From a virus, in the IMG/VR virus record IMGVR_UViG_3300021139_000086, positions 1 to 30,074 of that record: DNA of 30,074 nt; one strand, given 5' to 3'. Numbering within the stretch: the stretch's first letter is position 1; every line of letters starts with the position of its first letter. The notes beneath the pieces are model-generated. The model made no database searches, had not been told where the DNA came from, and saw only the letters and a program-made list of their open reading frames with translations. A program made the translations under genes and the position numbers. Below are positions 6,860-16,300 of the stretch, piece by piece.

Positions 6860-7138
6860 ATGCCCTACTCTCAAAAAACAATCGAAGAAATAGCAGACGC
6901 GCCCAAGACGCTGGGCAACCAGCTTGGCCGTTGGGCTATCCACCGCGACTTCTCCGTAGTGCGCGTATCTAAAGCGCTGGGCGTTTCACGTCAAACAGCT
7001 TACAACTGGTTCAAGGGCGGCGACATTTTCCCTGCCTACGAACAACGCGCTGAACTACTGTTGAAGATTCTCAAAGAGACAAAAACCGCTGACGAAGCGT
7101 GGAGAAAAATATGCAAGATTTACAACCTCGAAACTTGA
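6860..7138 (+). CDS. Small helix-turn-helix DNA-binding protein, 92 aa
   Basis: Residues 31-56 form a likely HTH: VVRVSKALGVSRQTAYNWF, with the Ser-Arg-Gln-Thr-Ala recognition helix start common in Cro/XRE and transposase-type HTHs. The rest is helical (RAELLLKILKETKTADEAW). There is no dimer or ligand domain, so it is probably a small transcription or replication regulator. No Shine-Dalgarno is visible in the 6 bases between the preceding hairpin and ATG 6860, so translation may be low or controlled by that structure. The gene overlaps the next by 28 bases. Confidence 0.78.
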   Translation: MPYSQKTIEEIADAPKTLGNQLGRWAIHRDFSVVRVSKALGVSRQTAYNWFKGGDIFPAYEQRAELLLKILKETKTADEAWRKICKIYNLET

Positions 7139-7296
7139 GCAACAGCGAGTTGATTCGTTTGTCTGCGATTGCTATGGATTCTGAATACGGCATGTCCGTG
7201 GTGTGGCAGCGTGAATTGTTGCGCCGCTTCATTGCCCTCGCGCCCTTGGATGCGTTTCCAGCAAAAGACCCTGCACAAAAAGACCTGTTCATCTAA
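7111..7296 (+). CDS. Small protein, 61 aa, unknown function
   Basis: ATG 7111 was chosen because GGAG lies 6 bases upstream. An in-frame GTG at 7099 would add four residues but has no site. The product is a short helical protein (NSELIRLSAIAMDSEYG, then WQRELLRRFIAL). It overlaps the HTH gene in another frame by 28 bases, which points to coupled translation. I do not recognise it. Confidence 0.65.
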   Translation: MQDLQPRNLSNSELIRLSAIAMDSEYGMSVVWQRELLRRFIALAPLDAFPAKDPAQKDLFI

Positions 7297-7314
7297 CAAT
7301 TCCCGAGGATTTCT

Positions 7315-10218
7315 ATGAGTCCGCTTGACTTTCTAGCGGTGGTTTTGCCGACCCCGGGACATGGGTTCTATTGCGCGGCAGAGCTTAGTACAACAAAAAA
7401 GGAGCACATCTATGTTCAAGACACTCAAGATTTTTATCCCCAAGTAGACGATTGGGTTGCGGCCAAGAAGAACGTCTTCTTCGCGCTGTCTACGTTTGAA
7501 GTTTCGGGCAAGCGCCAAGCAGCAAATGCACGCTTCATCAAAGCGTTGTTCATCGACATGGACGGCTACGCCAGCAAGAAACAAGCGGCGATTGCGCTGC
7601 ACGCATTCTTGCAAGAGACTGGCCTTGGTGGACTGGGTATGCCTTGGATGGTCGGCTCCGGCGGTGGGCTGCATTGCTATTGGCCGTTTGAAGAAGCGGT
7701 GAGCATTGACGTTTGGAAGCCAATGGCGGAGAACTTCAAGAAGCTGTGCAAGCAAAAGAAACTCAACATCGACATGACCGTGACCGCAGACTCTGCCCGA
7801 GTGCTGCGCATCCCCGAGACATTCAACTTCAAAGAAAAGTATCCAGAGCCGCGCCTTGTGTCGGTACTGGCCGAAGGCAGCGTGTTCAATTTCAAGGTGC
7901 TGCGTGACAGCATCCGCGAGTTGCTCGAAGAAGACAGCATCGCCCCAGCAGGCGAGGGCTTGGGTATGCGCCCAGATTTCGCCAAGAACCCACCCACGGC
8001 CACGGCAGTCAAGTTGTTTGAGAACAGCGAGACGCGCTTCAAGAACATTTTGCGCAAGACTATGGACGGCAAGGGGTGCTTGCAGTTGTCGCACTTCGTG
8101 GAGAACGCTACCGAAGAAGGCATGGAGCCGTTGTGGCGTGCGTGGTTGAGCATCGCCAAGCCCTGCTCGGATGGAGCCAAGGCCGCACTGTGGTTGACGC
8201 AACAACACCCATACGACACCACGCGGATGCACCAGAAGCTGGGCGAGATCAAAGGCCCATACCCTTGCACAAAATTCGACAGCGAGAATCCGGGCGTTTG
8301 CAACGGGTGTCAGTTCTTTGGAAAGATTACAAACCCATTGGCGCTTGGACGCGAAACCAAGGTCGAGACGGGCGAAAAAGAAATCGAAGTTGAGTTGCCA
8401 CAAGAAGACACGCAAGCGCCTGTTGAAGTGGTCAAGATTCTGCGCCCCACACCGCCTCGCGGCTACGGCTACGGTCAACGTGGCGGTATTTTTCTTGAGA
8501 AAGAAATGGAAGACGCTGAGGGCGTGATGGTCAAAAAGCCAATGATGCTCTTGCCCTACGATTTATTCGTGGTGGATATCCTGCACCAAGGCCCCGACCA
8601 CACTATTCACATGCTGGCGCTGCGCCCCAACGGAGCCGTCAACATCACCATGCCGCAAAAGGCCATCGTCAGCAAAGACGAAACGGTTAAATGCTTGGCA
8701 TCCCAAAACATCATCGCCTCATTTGGCTCTGGCAACGACAAGAACTTGTGGGATTACGTCCGCGCTTGTGTCGAAGCCGCTAGTACAGGAAAAGTTGCTG
8801 TGAAAGTACCATCAAACTACGGCTGGCAAGAAGACAACACCATTGTCTACGCCGGCAAGATTTTCTCCAAAAACGCACCGCCCGTCACCGTGCCCATGCC
8901 CGGCTTGGAAAACATTGTGGCCAACACCAAACCTACTGGCTCTTTGGCTGGCTGGGTTGACTTCGTGCAGTTGCTCATCAACAAGCGCATGTACACACAC
9001 TTGGCCGTGCTGCTTGCCGGTGCTGGCGCACCGCTCATGAAGTTCACCGGTATCTACGGCATCACATTCCACTGCGGCTCAACCGAGTCTGGCACGGGCA
9101 AGACGCTGGCGCTCGAAGCTGCGGCCTCTGTTTGGGGACACCCAACGCACTACCGCACAGGCAAGGGCACTTCACCTGTGGCCATGCAACAACGCCTTGG
9201 CTTGCTCAACAGCTTCCCACTCATCACGGACGAGGTGACGAGCAAGAACCGTAACAACTTCGAGTGGTTCCCAGAGTTCTTGTTGGACATGACCGAAGGC
9301 CGTGGCAAGGAGCGCATGGAGTCCGGCTCCAACAAAGAGCGCATCAACTTGTCAACGTGGATGACCAACGCGATCATGTCGTCAAACACCCATGCCATTG
9401 ACAGCCTCACAGGCGGCCGTATGCACTCATCCGAAGGTGAGTTGCGCCGTTTGATCGAGTTCATCATGTCCGATGAGTTGTCGTGGGAGCCACACGAGAT
9501 CGACACCATCAAGTCGCTGCAACAAAATTATGGCTACGCAGGTGAGCGTCTGGTGCAGTACTTCGTGGATAATGTTGAGCTTTTGCAAAAACTTGTGCCC
9601 GAGTCCGTGCGCTATGCGTACACCGAGTTCGGCGCTACAAACGATGAGCGCTTCTGGATGGCTGGCATCGCCACCATCATTGCTATTGGGTCAATCTTTG
9701 GCTCCAAGCACACAGGCATCATCAACTTCCCCATGAAAGAGATTATTGGTGTTATCAAGAAAACGATTGTTGCGGCACGCTCGAACGTGCGCTCAAGCGC
9801 GAGGTCGGCTGAGGATGTACTCAACGCATATACACGCGACAACTACGGCAGCTTTATCGTCATCAAGCACGTTGAAGGCGGCAAGATTTTGGCAGAGCTT
9901 GGGCACGGCGGGATGGTTGACCAGTCACTTACTCGCAACAAAATTATGGGCCGTGTTGAGCATGGGATGACCACCGACCACATTGACTATTACATCGAAG
10001 AGCAACTGCTCAAGGCGTACTGTTCATCAATGTCTTTTGGCTACGCCGATTTCAAGCGACAATTGGCACAACAATTCAGCGTCTCGCACATGCCCAAGAA
10101 GGACATGACGTCTAGAACCAAAGGCCCTCAAATGCGAGTGTCAGCGTTGAAGATCAGTCGTCGTATATCGGACATGGATGATGAAATTAAAAATACACTA
10201 TCCTTGGGAGAAGACTGA
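7315..10218 (+). CDS. AEP primase fused to superfamily 3-like/DUF927-type helicase, 967 aa
   Basis: The N-terminal domain is an archaeo-eukaryotic-type primase. FIDMDGY supplies the DxD metal pair (D81, D83), GSGGGLHCYW is the sxH motif (H120), and ADSARVLRIPETFNF holds the third catalytic acid (D159) and a basic residue (R162). Near residue 320-340, CTKF...GVCNGCQFFG looks like a small zinc-binding insert. The C-terminal half is an ATPase: Walker A SGTGKT with K596, Walker B LITDE (D639, E640), and further helical domains to the end. This primase-plus-helicase layout is known from plasmid and phage replication proteins. It would make primers and unwind DNA for the upstream polymerase. GAGG precedes ATG 7315. 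It is the main initiator or helicase candidate, as no DnaB-type helicase is present in the window. Confidence 0.9.
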   Translation: MSPLDFLAVVLPTPGHGFYCAAELSTTKKEHIYVQDTQDFYPQVDDWVAAKKNVFFALSTFEVSGKRQAANARFIKALFIDMDGYASKKQAAIALHAFLQETGLGGLGMPWMVGSGGGLHCYWPFEEAVSIDVWKPMAENFKKLCKQKKLNIDMTVTADSARVLRIPETFNFKEKYPEPRLVSVLAEGSVFNFKVLRDSIRELLEEDSIAPAGEGLGMRPDFAKNPPTATAVKLFENSETRFKNILRKTMDGKGCLQLSHFVENATEEGMEPLWRAWLSIAKPCSDGAKAALWLTQQHPYDTTRMHQKLGEIKGPYPCTKFDSENPGVCNGCQFFGKITNPLALGRETKVETGEKEIEVELPQEDTQAPVEVVKILRPTPPRGYGYGQRGGIFLEKEMEDAEGVMVKKPMMLLPYDLFVVDILHQGPDHTIHMLALRPNGAVNITMPQKAIVSKDETVKCLASQNIIASFGSGNDKNLWDYVRACVEAASTGKVAVKVPSNYGWQEDNTIVYAGKIFSKNAPPVTVPMPGLENIVANTKPTGSLAGWVDFVQLLINKRMYTHLAVLLAGAGAPLMKFTGIYGITFHCGSTESGTGKTLALEAAASVWGHPTHYRTGKGTSPVAMQQRLGLLNSFPLITDEVTSKNRNNFEWFPEFLLDMTEGRGKERMESGSNKERINLSTWMTNAIMSSNTHAIDSLTGGRMHSSEGELRRLIEFIMSDELSWEPHEIDTIKSLQQNYGYAGERLVQYFVDNVELLQKLVPESVRYAYTEFGATNDERFWMAGIATIIAIGSIFGSKHTGIINFPMKEIIGVIKKTIVAARSNVRSSARSAEDVLNAYTRDNYGSFIVIKHVEGGKILAELGHGGMVDQSLTRNKIMGRVEHGMTTDHIDYYIEEQLLKAYCSSMSFGYADFKRQLAQQFSVSHMPKKDMTSRTKGPQMRVSALKISRRISDMDDEIKNTLSLGED

Positions 10219-10381
10219 AAAGGGGCAGGGATTTTTCATCCCTTGCCTTGACACCGATGCCGTGCGCGAAGAAGGCTTGAGAGCCGCAGTCTCACACAGA
10301 ATGCTGGATGCTCGGGCTATGCCCGGCATCCGTGACGGCCTCATCGGGGTGTGGTTTTTTCGTAGACCCCACGGACATTAG
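10178..10381 (+). CDS. Last gene of the replication operon, 67 aa, unknown function
   Basis: It starts inside the last 41 bases of the primase gene in another frame and ends inside the last 41 bases of the minus-strand giant gene. Either ATG of the MM pair (10178 or 10181) could be the start. No strong ribosome site is visible, so coupling is likely. The sequence looks like a compact folded protein, not a shadow frame: HYPWEKTEKGQGFFIP, then a helix, then LDARAMPGIRDGLIGVWFFR. It resembles short phage proteins with a YPW-x-GQGFF opening that I have a general sense of but cannot name. It fills what would otherwise be a 122-base gap between the two operons. Confidence 0.65.
   Translation: MMKLKIHYPWEKTEKGQGFFIPCLDTDAVREEGLRAAVSHRMLDARAMPGIRDGLIGVWFFRRPHGH
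10224..10247. terminator. Hairpin near the operon junction, weak terminator candidate
   Basis: GGCAGGGAT pairs with ATCCCTTGCC (one bulged base) around a TTTTC loop. Read on the minus strand, it is followed by CCCCTTTTC, a short U-run, so it could end transcription of the late operon just past the giant gene. Read on the plus strand it has no U-run. It lies within the 67-residue coding frame. Confidence 0.4.
10306..10331. other. Strong imperfect palindrome at the convergent junction
   Basis: GGATGC-T-CGGGC, loop TAT, GCCCG-GCATCC: an 11-bp stem with one bulged T. It ends 9 bases short of the stop of the minus-strand giant gene. No U-run follows on either strand, so it may act as an RNA 3'-end stabiliser or as a transcription barrier between the colliding operons. 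Confidence 0.5.
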
Positions 10382-13300
10382 AAGCGATTTGAATGCGCAT
10401 TTTTTGGATTTCATCCAAGCGTGCGCGTTTCTCATCAGGCGTCAAGCTAGACGCTTTGATCGCCATTTCCGCTTTCTTTAGTTTGCCCATCGTCTCTTGC
10501 AAGTTGCCCGTCATTGTTTTAGTGGCAAGCATGTTGACGTTTTCTTGCAAGTACTGACGCGCTTCCGCACCGTTGCCCTCTTTGACCAACTGGTTGTAGG
10601 TCTTCTGCACTTCACGGGCGCGAGCCATGTGATCGTACATATCGCTCACCATGCCGCCAGCATCTTCTGGTTGGAACGCAGCGCCAATAACCGGCATCTC
10701 CGACAGCTTCTTGGTTGGCGCAGGAACGCCATTGCCGGGGCTGGCCGCACTGATTGCTTGCGTGAAGGCGATGCCCATCGTGCCGGTGTATCCTCGAATC
10801 AGGTTCTCCAGTTTGATAGGTGAAGTACCTGTGATAGCACCAAGGCCTTTGGCCAACTCGGATGTGCTATCGCGGTAACGGAACTGGGCTTCGCGCTCTT
10901 GCTCGGCCTTGGACTCCAACTCGCGCCCTGTGAAGAACGAATGGTTGGTGGCGTTCTCAACCAAAGGTTTGACGCCTGCTGGCATGAATCCAGAAGTCGC
11001 GCCGGGGATGGTTTGAATGGCAATTGTCTTGAATGCCTTGTACGCATCTTCCGCGCCAGCATCGCTGGCCATCGAGTTAATGATTGCCTCGGGAATTGAC
11101 TTGAAGATGTAACCGATTTCAAACGGCACAGGCACGCGCAGCGCCTCTTTCATGCCGGGCAAATGCACAAAGAAGTTGCCGTACTTCTCGTCAGGCTGTG
11201 CATTCTTGTACAGCGGGTCATCTTGCATCAGCATCGTGTAAGCAATGGCAGTACCGGCAAGCGCCGCGCCACGGCGGTACAACTTGCCTTGGATATCCAA
11301 GCGCTCGTTCATTGGCATCTTGCCTGTCATGGCGCGATACAGCACGTCCAAGCTTTGCAACTGGGCGTTGAAGAACGGAATCAATGTGGATGCCAAACGC
11401 ACGCTGGGCGACATGCCCTTGCGGTTAAAGTTCATGGACTCCAAAGACATGAGCGTGGCTTCCATCTCAGACAGCCCTTGGCGAATGTAGGAGTCGTACT
11501 GGGCGCGGCGGGTCAGCGCATCGGCTTCCATTGCCACGGCTTCGGCCTTGGCCACCAGTTGAGACAAACCAATCTTGCCGGATTGGAACTCGCCCAAAAT
11601 GCGCGTCAAGTCCTCGTTGCCGCCAGTGAACACCTGACCGCCCACAATACCGCGTGACTCCAGCGTGCCTTTGGTATCCATTTTCCCAATCTGTTTGATT
11701 GCCGCCATGACTGGCGTGAAGTCAGCGCCGGACGTCAGGGGCGCGGCCACCGAGTCACGGAAAATCTGACGAGCGGAATACAAAGGACTCACGGTCACTG
11801 CGCGGCGCAACAATGTTGCTGGCATGGCCATTGCGCGAACAAGCGCGGAGTTGTTGACCGGAATACCTTCCATGCCTTTGACCAACAAGTTTGAGGGGAT
11901 GCCTGCGGCATCGGTGTCCACGCGCACGTACCGGTCTTGGCCGTCTTCGCGGAACTGAACCACGTTGGGGCCGCTGGCTTCGCCGCCGTAGAACGATGCA
12001 AGACCCAAACTTTGCAACTCAAACATTGCGTTCTTGGTGGCTATGTTGCGCAAGCCCATGTCCATAATCATGCTGGTGTTTTGCACCGAGCTTGTCAAGA
12101 AGTCAAAAATCTTTTGGTTGCCACCAATCAACTCGCGCAACTGGGGTTGGTCTTTCAAACTGCCCACGCGATACGTGCCTTCACCCCCAATAACCAATTC
12201 AGCCTCGCCGTTGCGATCTCGGTAGTACGGGATGTAGTCATTGCTCTTGGAAAGCGAGGCGGCAGTCTCTTTAGAGATCACGCCCATGTCTTGCAGGAAG
12301 TTGACTAGGTTGCGGTTGTACTCGTTGTACTGGTTGCGTGCGTCTTCAAAAACATCATGCAACTCTTTGTTGGCTTCAATTTTGCCCACTGCATTCTTCA
12401 AGTCTTGTTCAGACACATCAAAGTTCAGCACGTCAGCACCCACACGCTCTGCGCGTTTGCCGGCCAAATAAAGCGTGAACAAACGATTTGCTGCCGCAGG
12501 GTTCATGCCCGGCGCTTTGCCCAGAGTCTTGGCAATGTTGGCAAGGTTTGCGCCTTTTTGACTTTCAATGACGTATTCCGTGCGGCCATCGGCGCGTTTG
12601 ATCGCTACTTTTTGTGGCACGCCATTGGCTACCGCCTGCTGCGTGAAAGACATTTTTTGGTCTGCCATGCGCAAGAAGAACATCATCTGAGTACCCTTGA
12701 GCGGGTCCATCATGGTTTGCGCAATCTTCTCCAGCGGTGCCAAACGATCTAGCCATTTGGTGCGAAAGTTCAGCCCAAGGTTGGCGTCAATTTGTTGCTG
12801 CATGGACGGCTTGTCGGCAATGATGCGTTCGGCCAGTCCCAGCTCGTCCTCAAAACCCTTGGCTGTCGGCGCTGCACGCGCCTTGACTTCGGCTTCAAGT
12901 TTGGCCGAGGGTTTGAAAATCTTGTCGATTGCGTCAGTAGCGGTTTTGAATGCGTCACTGCGAGTGTCCACGCCGAACATGCGCATGATGAACTGCTTGA
13001 GCTTGTCAAAAAATGACTCGCCTTCCACTTTGGTGCTGGCCAACTTGTCTTGCAGTTTGCTGTTAGACATGGCTTCAGCCACGAATTCTTCCAAGTCTTT
13101 CTTGGCGTACTCTTTGGCAAACGCAGGGTCTTCTTTGATTTGGTCGTAGAGCTTTTGCAAGTCGTCACGGGCTTTGCGCTGTGTCGGGGTCAAGTCGGCG
13201 TTGTCGGCGCGAAGAACGCGCATGGTAGCCGCGTGAACCATTTCATGCACCAAATCTTCTTCGGTCATGTTTTGATCGTCCAACGCAATCCGGTTTTCTG

Positions 13301-16300
13301 CGGGGTAGTACGCGCCGCCAGCAGGCTTGCCATCCACCATCAAGTCTTGTGTTGTACCAATTTTTGTGCGCATCAACAAAGGGCGCAGGCGTTCGGCCAA
13401 ATCTTTCACAAATTGTGTAGACCCGTGCTCGGCCAGTTCGTCGGCCACATCCAGCATCCGGCCATCGCGGATAGCTTCGGTGGTTGTTTTGCGCAAATAC
13501 GTCACTGGGGCGCTTTCGTATTCACCGCCGGCTTCGCGTGCCAATTCGTCTTTGCCGTACTTCTTTTTGCTTTTGGCCAGCTCTTTAGCGGCAGCAGCTT
13601 CTTGGGTGCTAATTTCTTTTTGAATTTTTGCGGCAGCATCTGTTCGTTTTTGTGCAGCATTGAGCTTGTTGGTCAACGCTTGCGGTACAGGTTTACCTTT
13701 TTCAGTCAAGAAATCTACACGGCGTTTGAACTCGGCTAATTCTGCGCGGCGAGCAATCAAAGTATCGGTAACAGCATCGGCGCGGCCAACAACGTCTTTG
13801 CGTTGCCCCGTTTGTTCGGTACGACCTGTGCGCACATGTTTTACGACCGGGCCTCGGCGTGCGGAAGGGAGTTCTGAAGGTAGGTTTTCTTTAGCATTTC
13901 TAGCGCGTGCTTGTTGAATTTGCGCTCTTTCAAAAGCTTCATCGGCTTCGGTGCGGTCTTTAATAGGCGTGCGAACCAAAGGCGCTTCGCTTTCAATACC
14001 GGCAAGCTCCAGCTCAACCCGCGCTTCGTTTTCTTTGGCAATTTGCAGTTTTGATTCTGCATTGCCCAGTTTAGTAATATTAGTTTCGGTCGGTTCAAGC
14101 TGCTTAAGCGCTTTGACGGCTTTCGTGTATTTGTTGACTTCGTTATTCCACGACCCCAGTTCGCGTTTCAAATCGTCTTTGTCTTCTTTGATCGCGCTGA
14201 CATCACGTTGCACACGCTCACCTTCCAACCCCAGCCCTTCACGGCCACGTTGGATGGCCGCACGACGTTTTTCTTCGGCGGTGCGTTCTGCTTCCGGTTG
14301 ACGGTTTTCTTCACGCGCTTTAGCGGCGGCATCTGCTTGTGCTTTTTGCGCGGCTTCGTTTTGCAGCGCAGCAAGTTCTGCTTGTGCTTTCTTGAAATCC
14401 TCTTCAGCTTTTACAGCGCGGTCAACAGCAGGTTTGGCCAAAGTCATTTGTGCAGCATTGGTGGCTTGCACAGCCGCAGTCAGTTCTTTGGCTACAGCCA
14501 AACCTTCCTCGGCGCGTTTGAGTGCAACACGAATAGCTTTTTCTTGATTCAGCACCGCAGGAGCGCTAATCAAAATGGACATGTCTTCGGGTTCTTGCAT
14601 CAAAGCATCCCGCATGGCGGTGACTTCGGCTTCGCGTTCACGCAAATCGTCCACTTGTTTTTGCCACGCAGCTTGCGCTTCTGTAGCTGCGGCAATGTCG
14701 GTCTGCATTTCTCGGTCAAACTCGTTTGAAACGGCCACAGTTTTTTGCAATTTTTTCAAGTTGCGTTCGTATGTGTTTTTTGCCGTTTCAACTTTGTTTT
14801 TTAACGTGGGCGCAGCTTTGCCAAAACCTTGCAATGCAGCCAAGTTGTCTTTGCGTTGTTTTTCAATTGCGTCGCGCAGCCCTTGAATGTTTTTAGAGTC
14901 CAACATTTTTTGGAAGTTAGACGGGGTAGCGCGTTGCGTTTGCACTTCGGCTTCGGGGCCAGCTTCGGGGAACAATTCGCGTTGAGGCTGGGCGCTGGTG
15001 CGTTGCAACTCTTCTGGGGTAGCACCGGGACGGGTCGCGCTGCGGCCTGCAACCTCATGCGCTTTCAGCATTTCGCCCAAGTCCCGCACAGCAAACTCAT
15101 CAGGCAAGTTGCCTTCAACAACACGCTGCGCTTGTTCAGCGGCAAGCTTCACAAACTCTGGATCATTGTTGGTTTCTAAGCCGTCACGCAGTTGTTCAAG
15201 AAACTGTTTAGTAGTGGCATCAGTTTGTGCGCTGGCTTCTTTGCCTTTTTCTTGGCCAAACAACTTGGCCATGTCTGCCAACGACCCCACGCGAGCCGGA
15301 GCTTTTTCTGTAGTGGTTGGTACAGCGCGAGTACGGCCTTCACGCAGCGCCATCGTAATCATGTTGAGTGCGTGCTGCTTTGTATCGGTGGCCAGTCTAG
15401 GCTCGTTGCGCAAGGTCAACTCGTCAGGCGCGGCAATCCGAGGACCTGTTTTGGGAGGCGCAAGTTTTTCGGCCAGTGTTGACTGTTGTGTTTGGGCTTT
15501 ACGAGTTGCGGCTTTGAACAAGTTTTGATACACCGCTTCGCGTGTAATGTTTTGTAAAGCTTTGACGCTGATCGCAGGATCTTCAAACTGCCCCCAGTTG
15601 TTGGTCAGCGTATTCAAACCTTCCAGCGCACGGGCGCGAGCTTCGGCGCGTTCCCAATCTTCCATTGGAGGCAAACCAAACGCTTTGCGACGCGCTTCAA
15701 TTTCAGCCGCGTGCTGTGCCACATACTGCTCTTTGGCGTTGCTCAACAGCTCCGCACGTTTGCCGGGGAGCATAATTTTCTTGGACGCCAGTGTGCGAGC
15801 CATGCCCAGCAAGGTGTTGCGTTGCTCCGAAGCAAACTGATCTGCCTCGGCTTCATTAACGCGGAGTTCTGGAAGTTTGCTGCGGCCAATAATTTCAGCG
15901 GCGTTTTTGCCGCCTTCCGTGCCAAGACCGCCTTCGGTTGGGATAGGGCGTGTTGCATCCAGTTGACGCTTGATCTCGCCTTGCAATGCTCGGTTGCCGG
16001 TCAGACGCGCAATAGCAAGCTGTGCTTGCAAGTCTTTGTAGTTCTGTTTCTTTTGGCCAAGACCCAAATATACATCGCCGGGATTGATCTGGCCGTTGGC
16101 CAAAGGTAGGCTTTGCACCAGCTTATCAACCATCTCATCGTGGGGTTCTGCTTCTGGCGCACCTTCGCCCAAATCTTCTTGTGCAGACTTAAGGCGTTCG
16201 GAAATCAGCTTGCCTTGTGTGACGGTAGGTTCTGGCCGCGCAGGACGCGCAGGATGTCCAATGGGTAAACGGCCTTGGTTTTTTGTGGTGACAACGGGAA

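Noticed and set aside
7333-8478. 381-residue open frame antisense to the primase-helicase
   Set aside because: It is a mirror of the strong plus-strand gene, with His/Arg/Leu-rich composition and no recognisable motif.
13050-13739. 229-residue plus-strand open frame inside the giant virion gene
   Set aside because: Phe/Val/Gly-rich sequence typical of the antisense of an Ala/Lys/Glu-rich gene, and no ribosome site or neighbour coupling.
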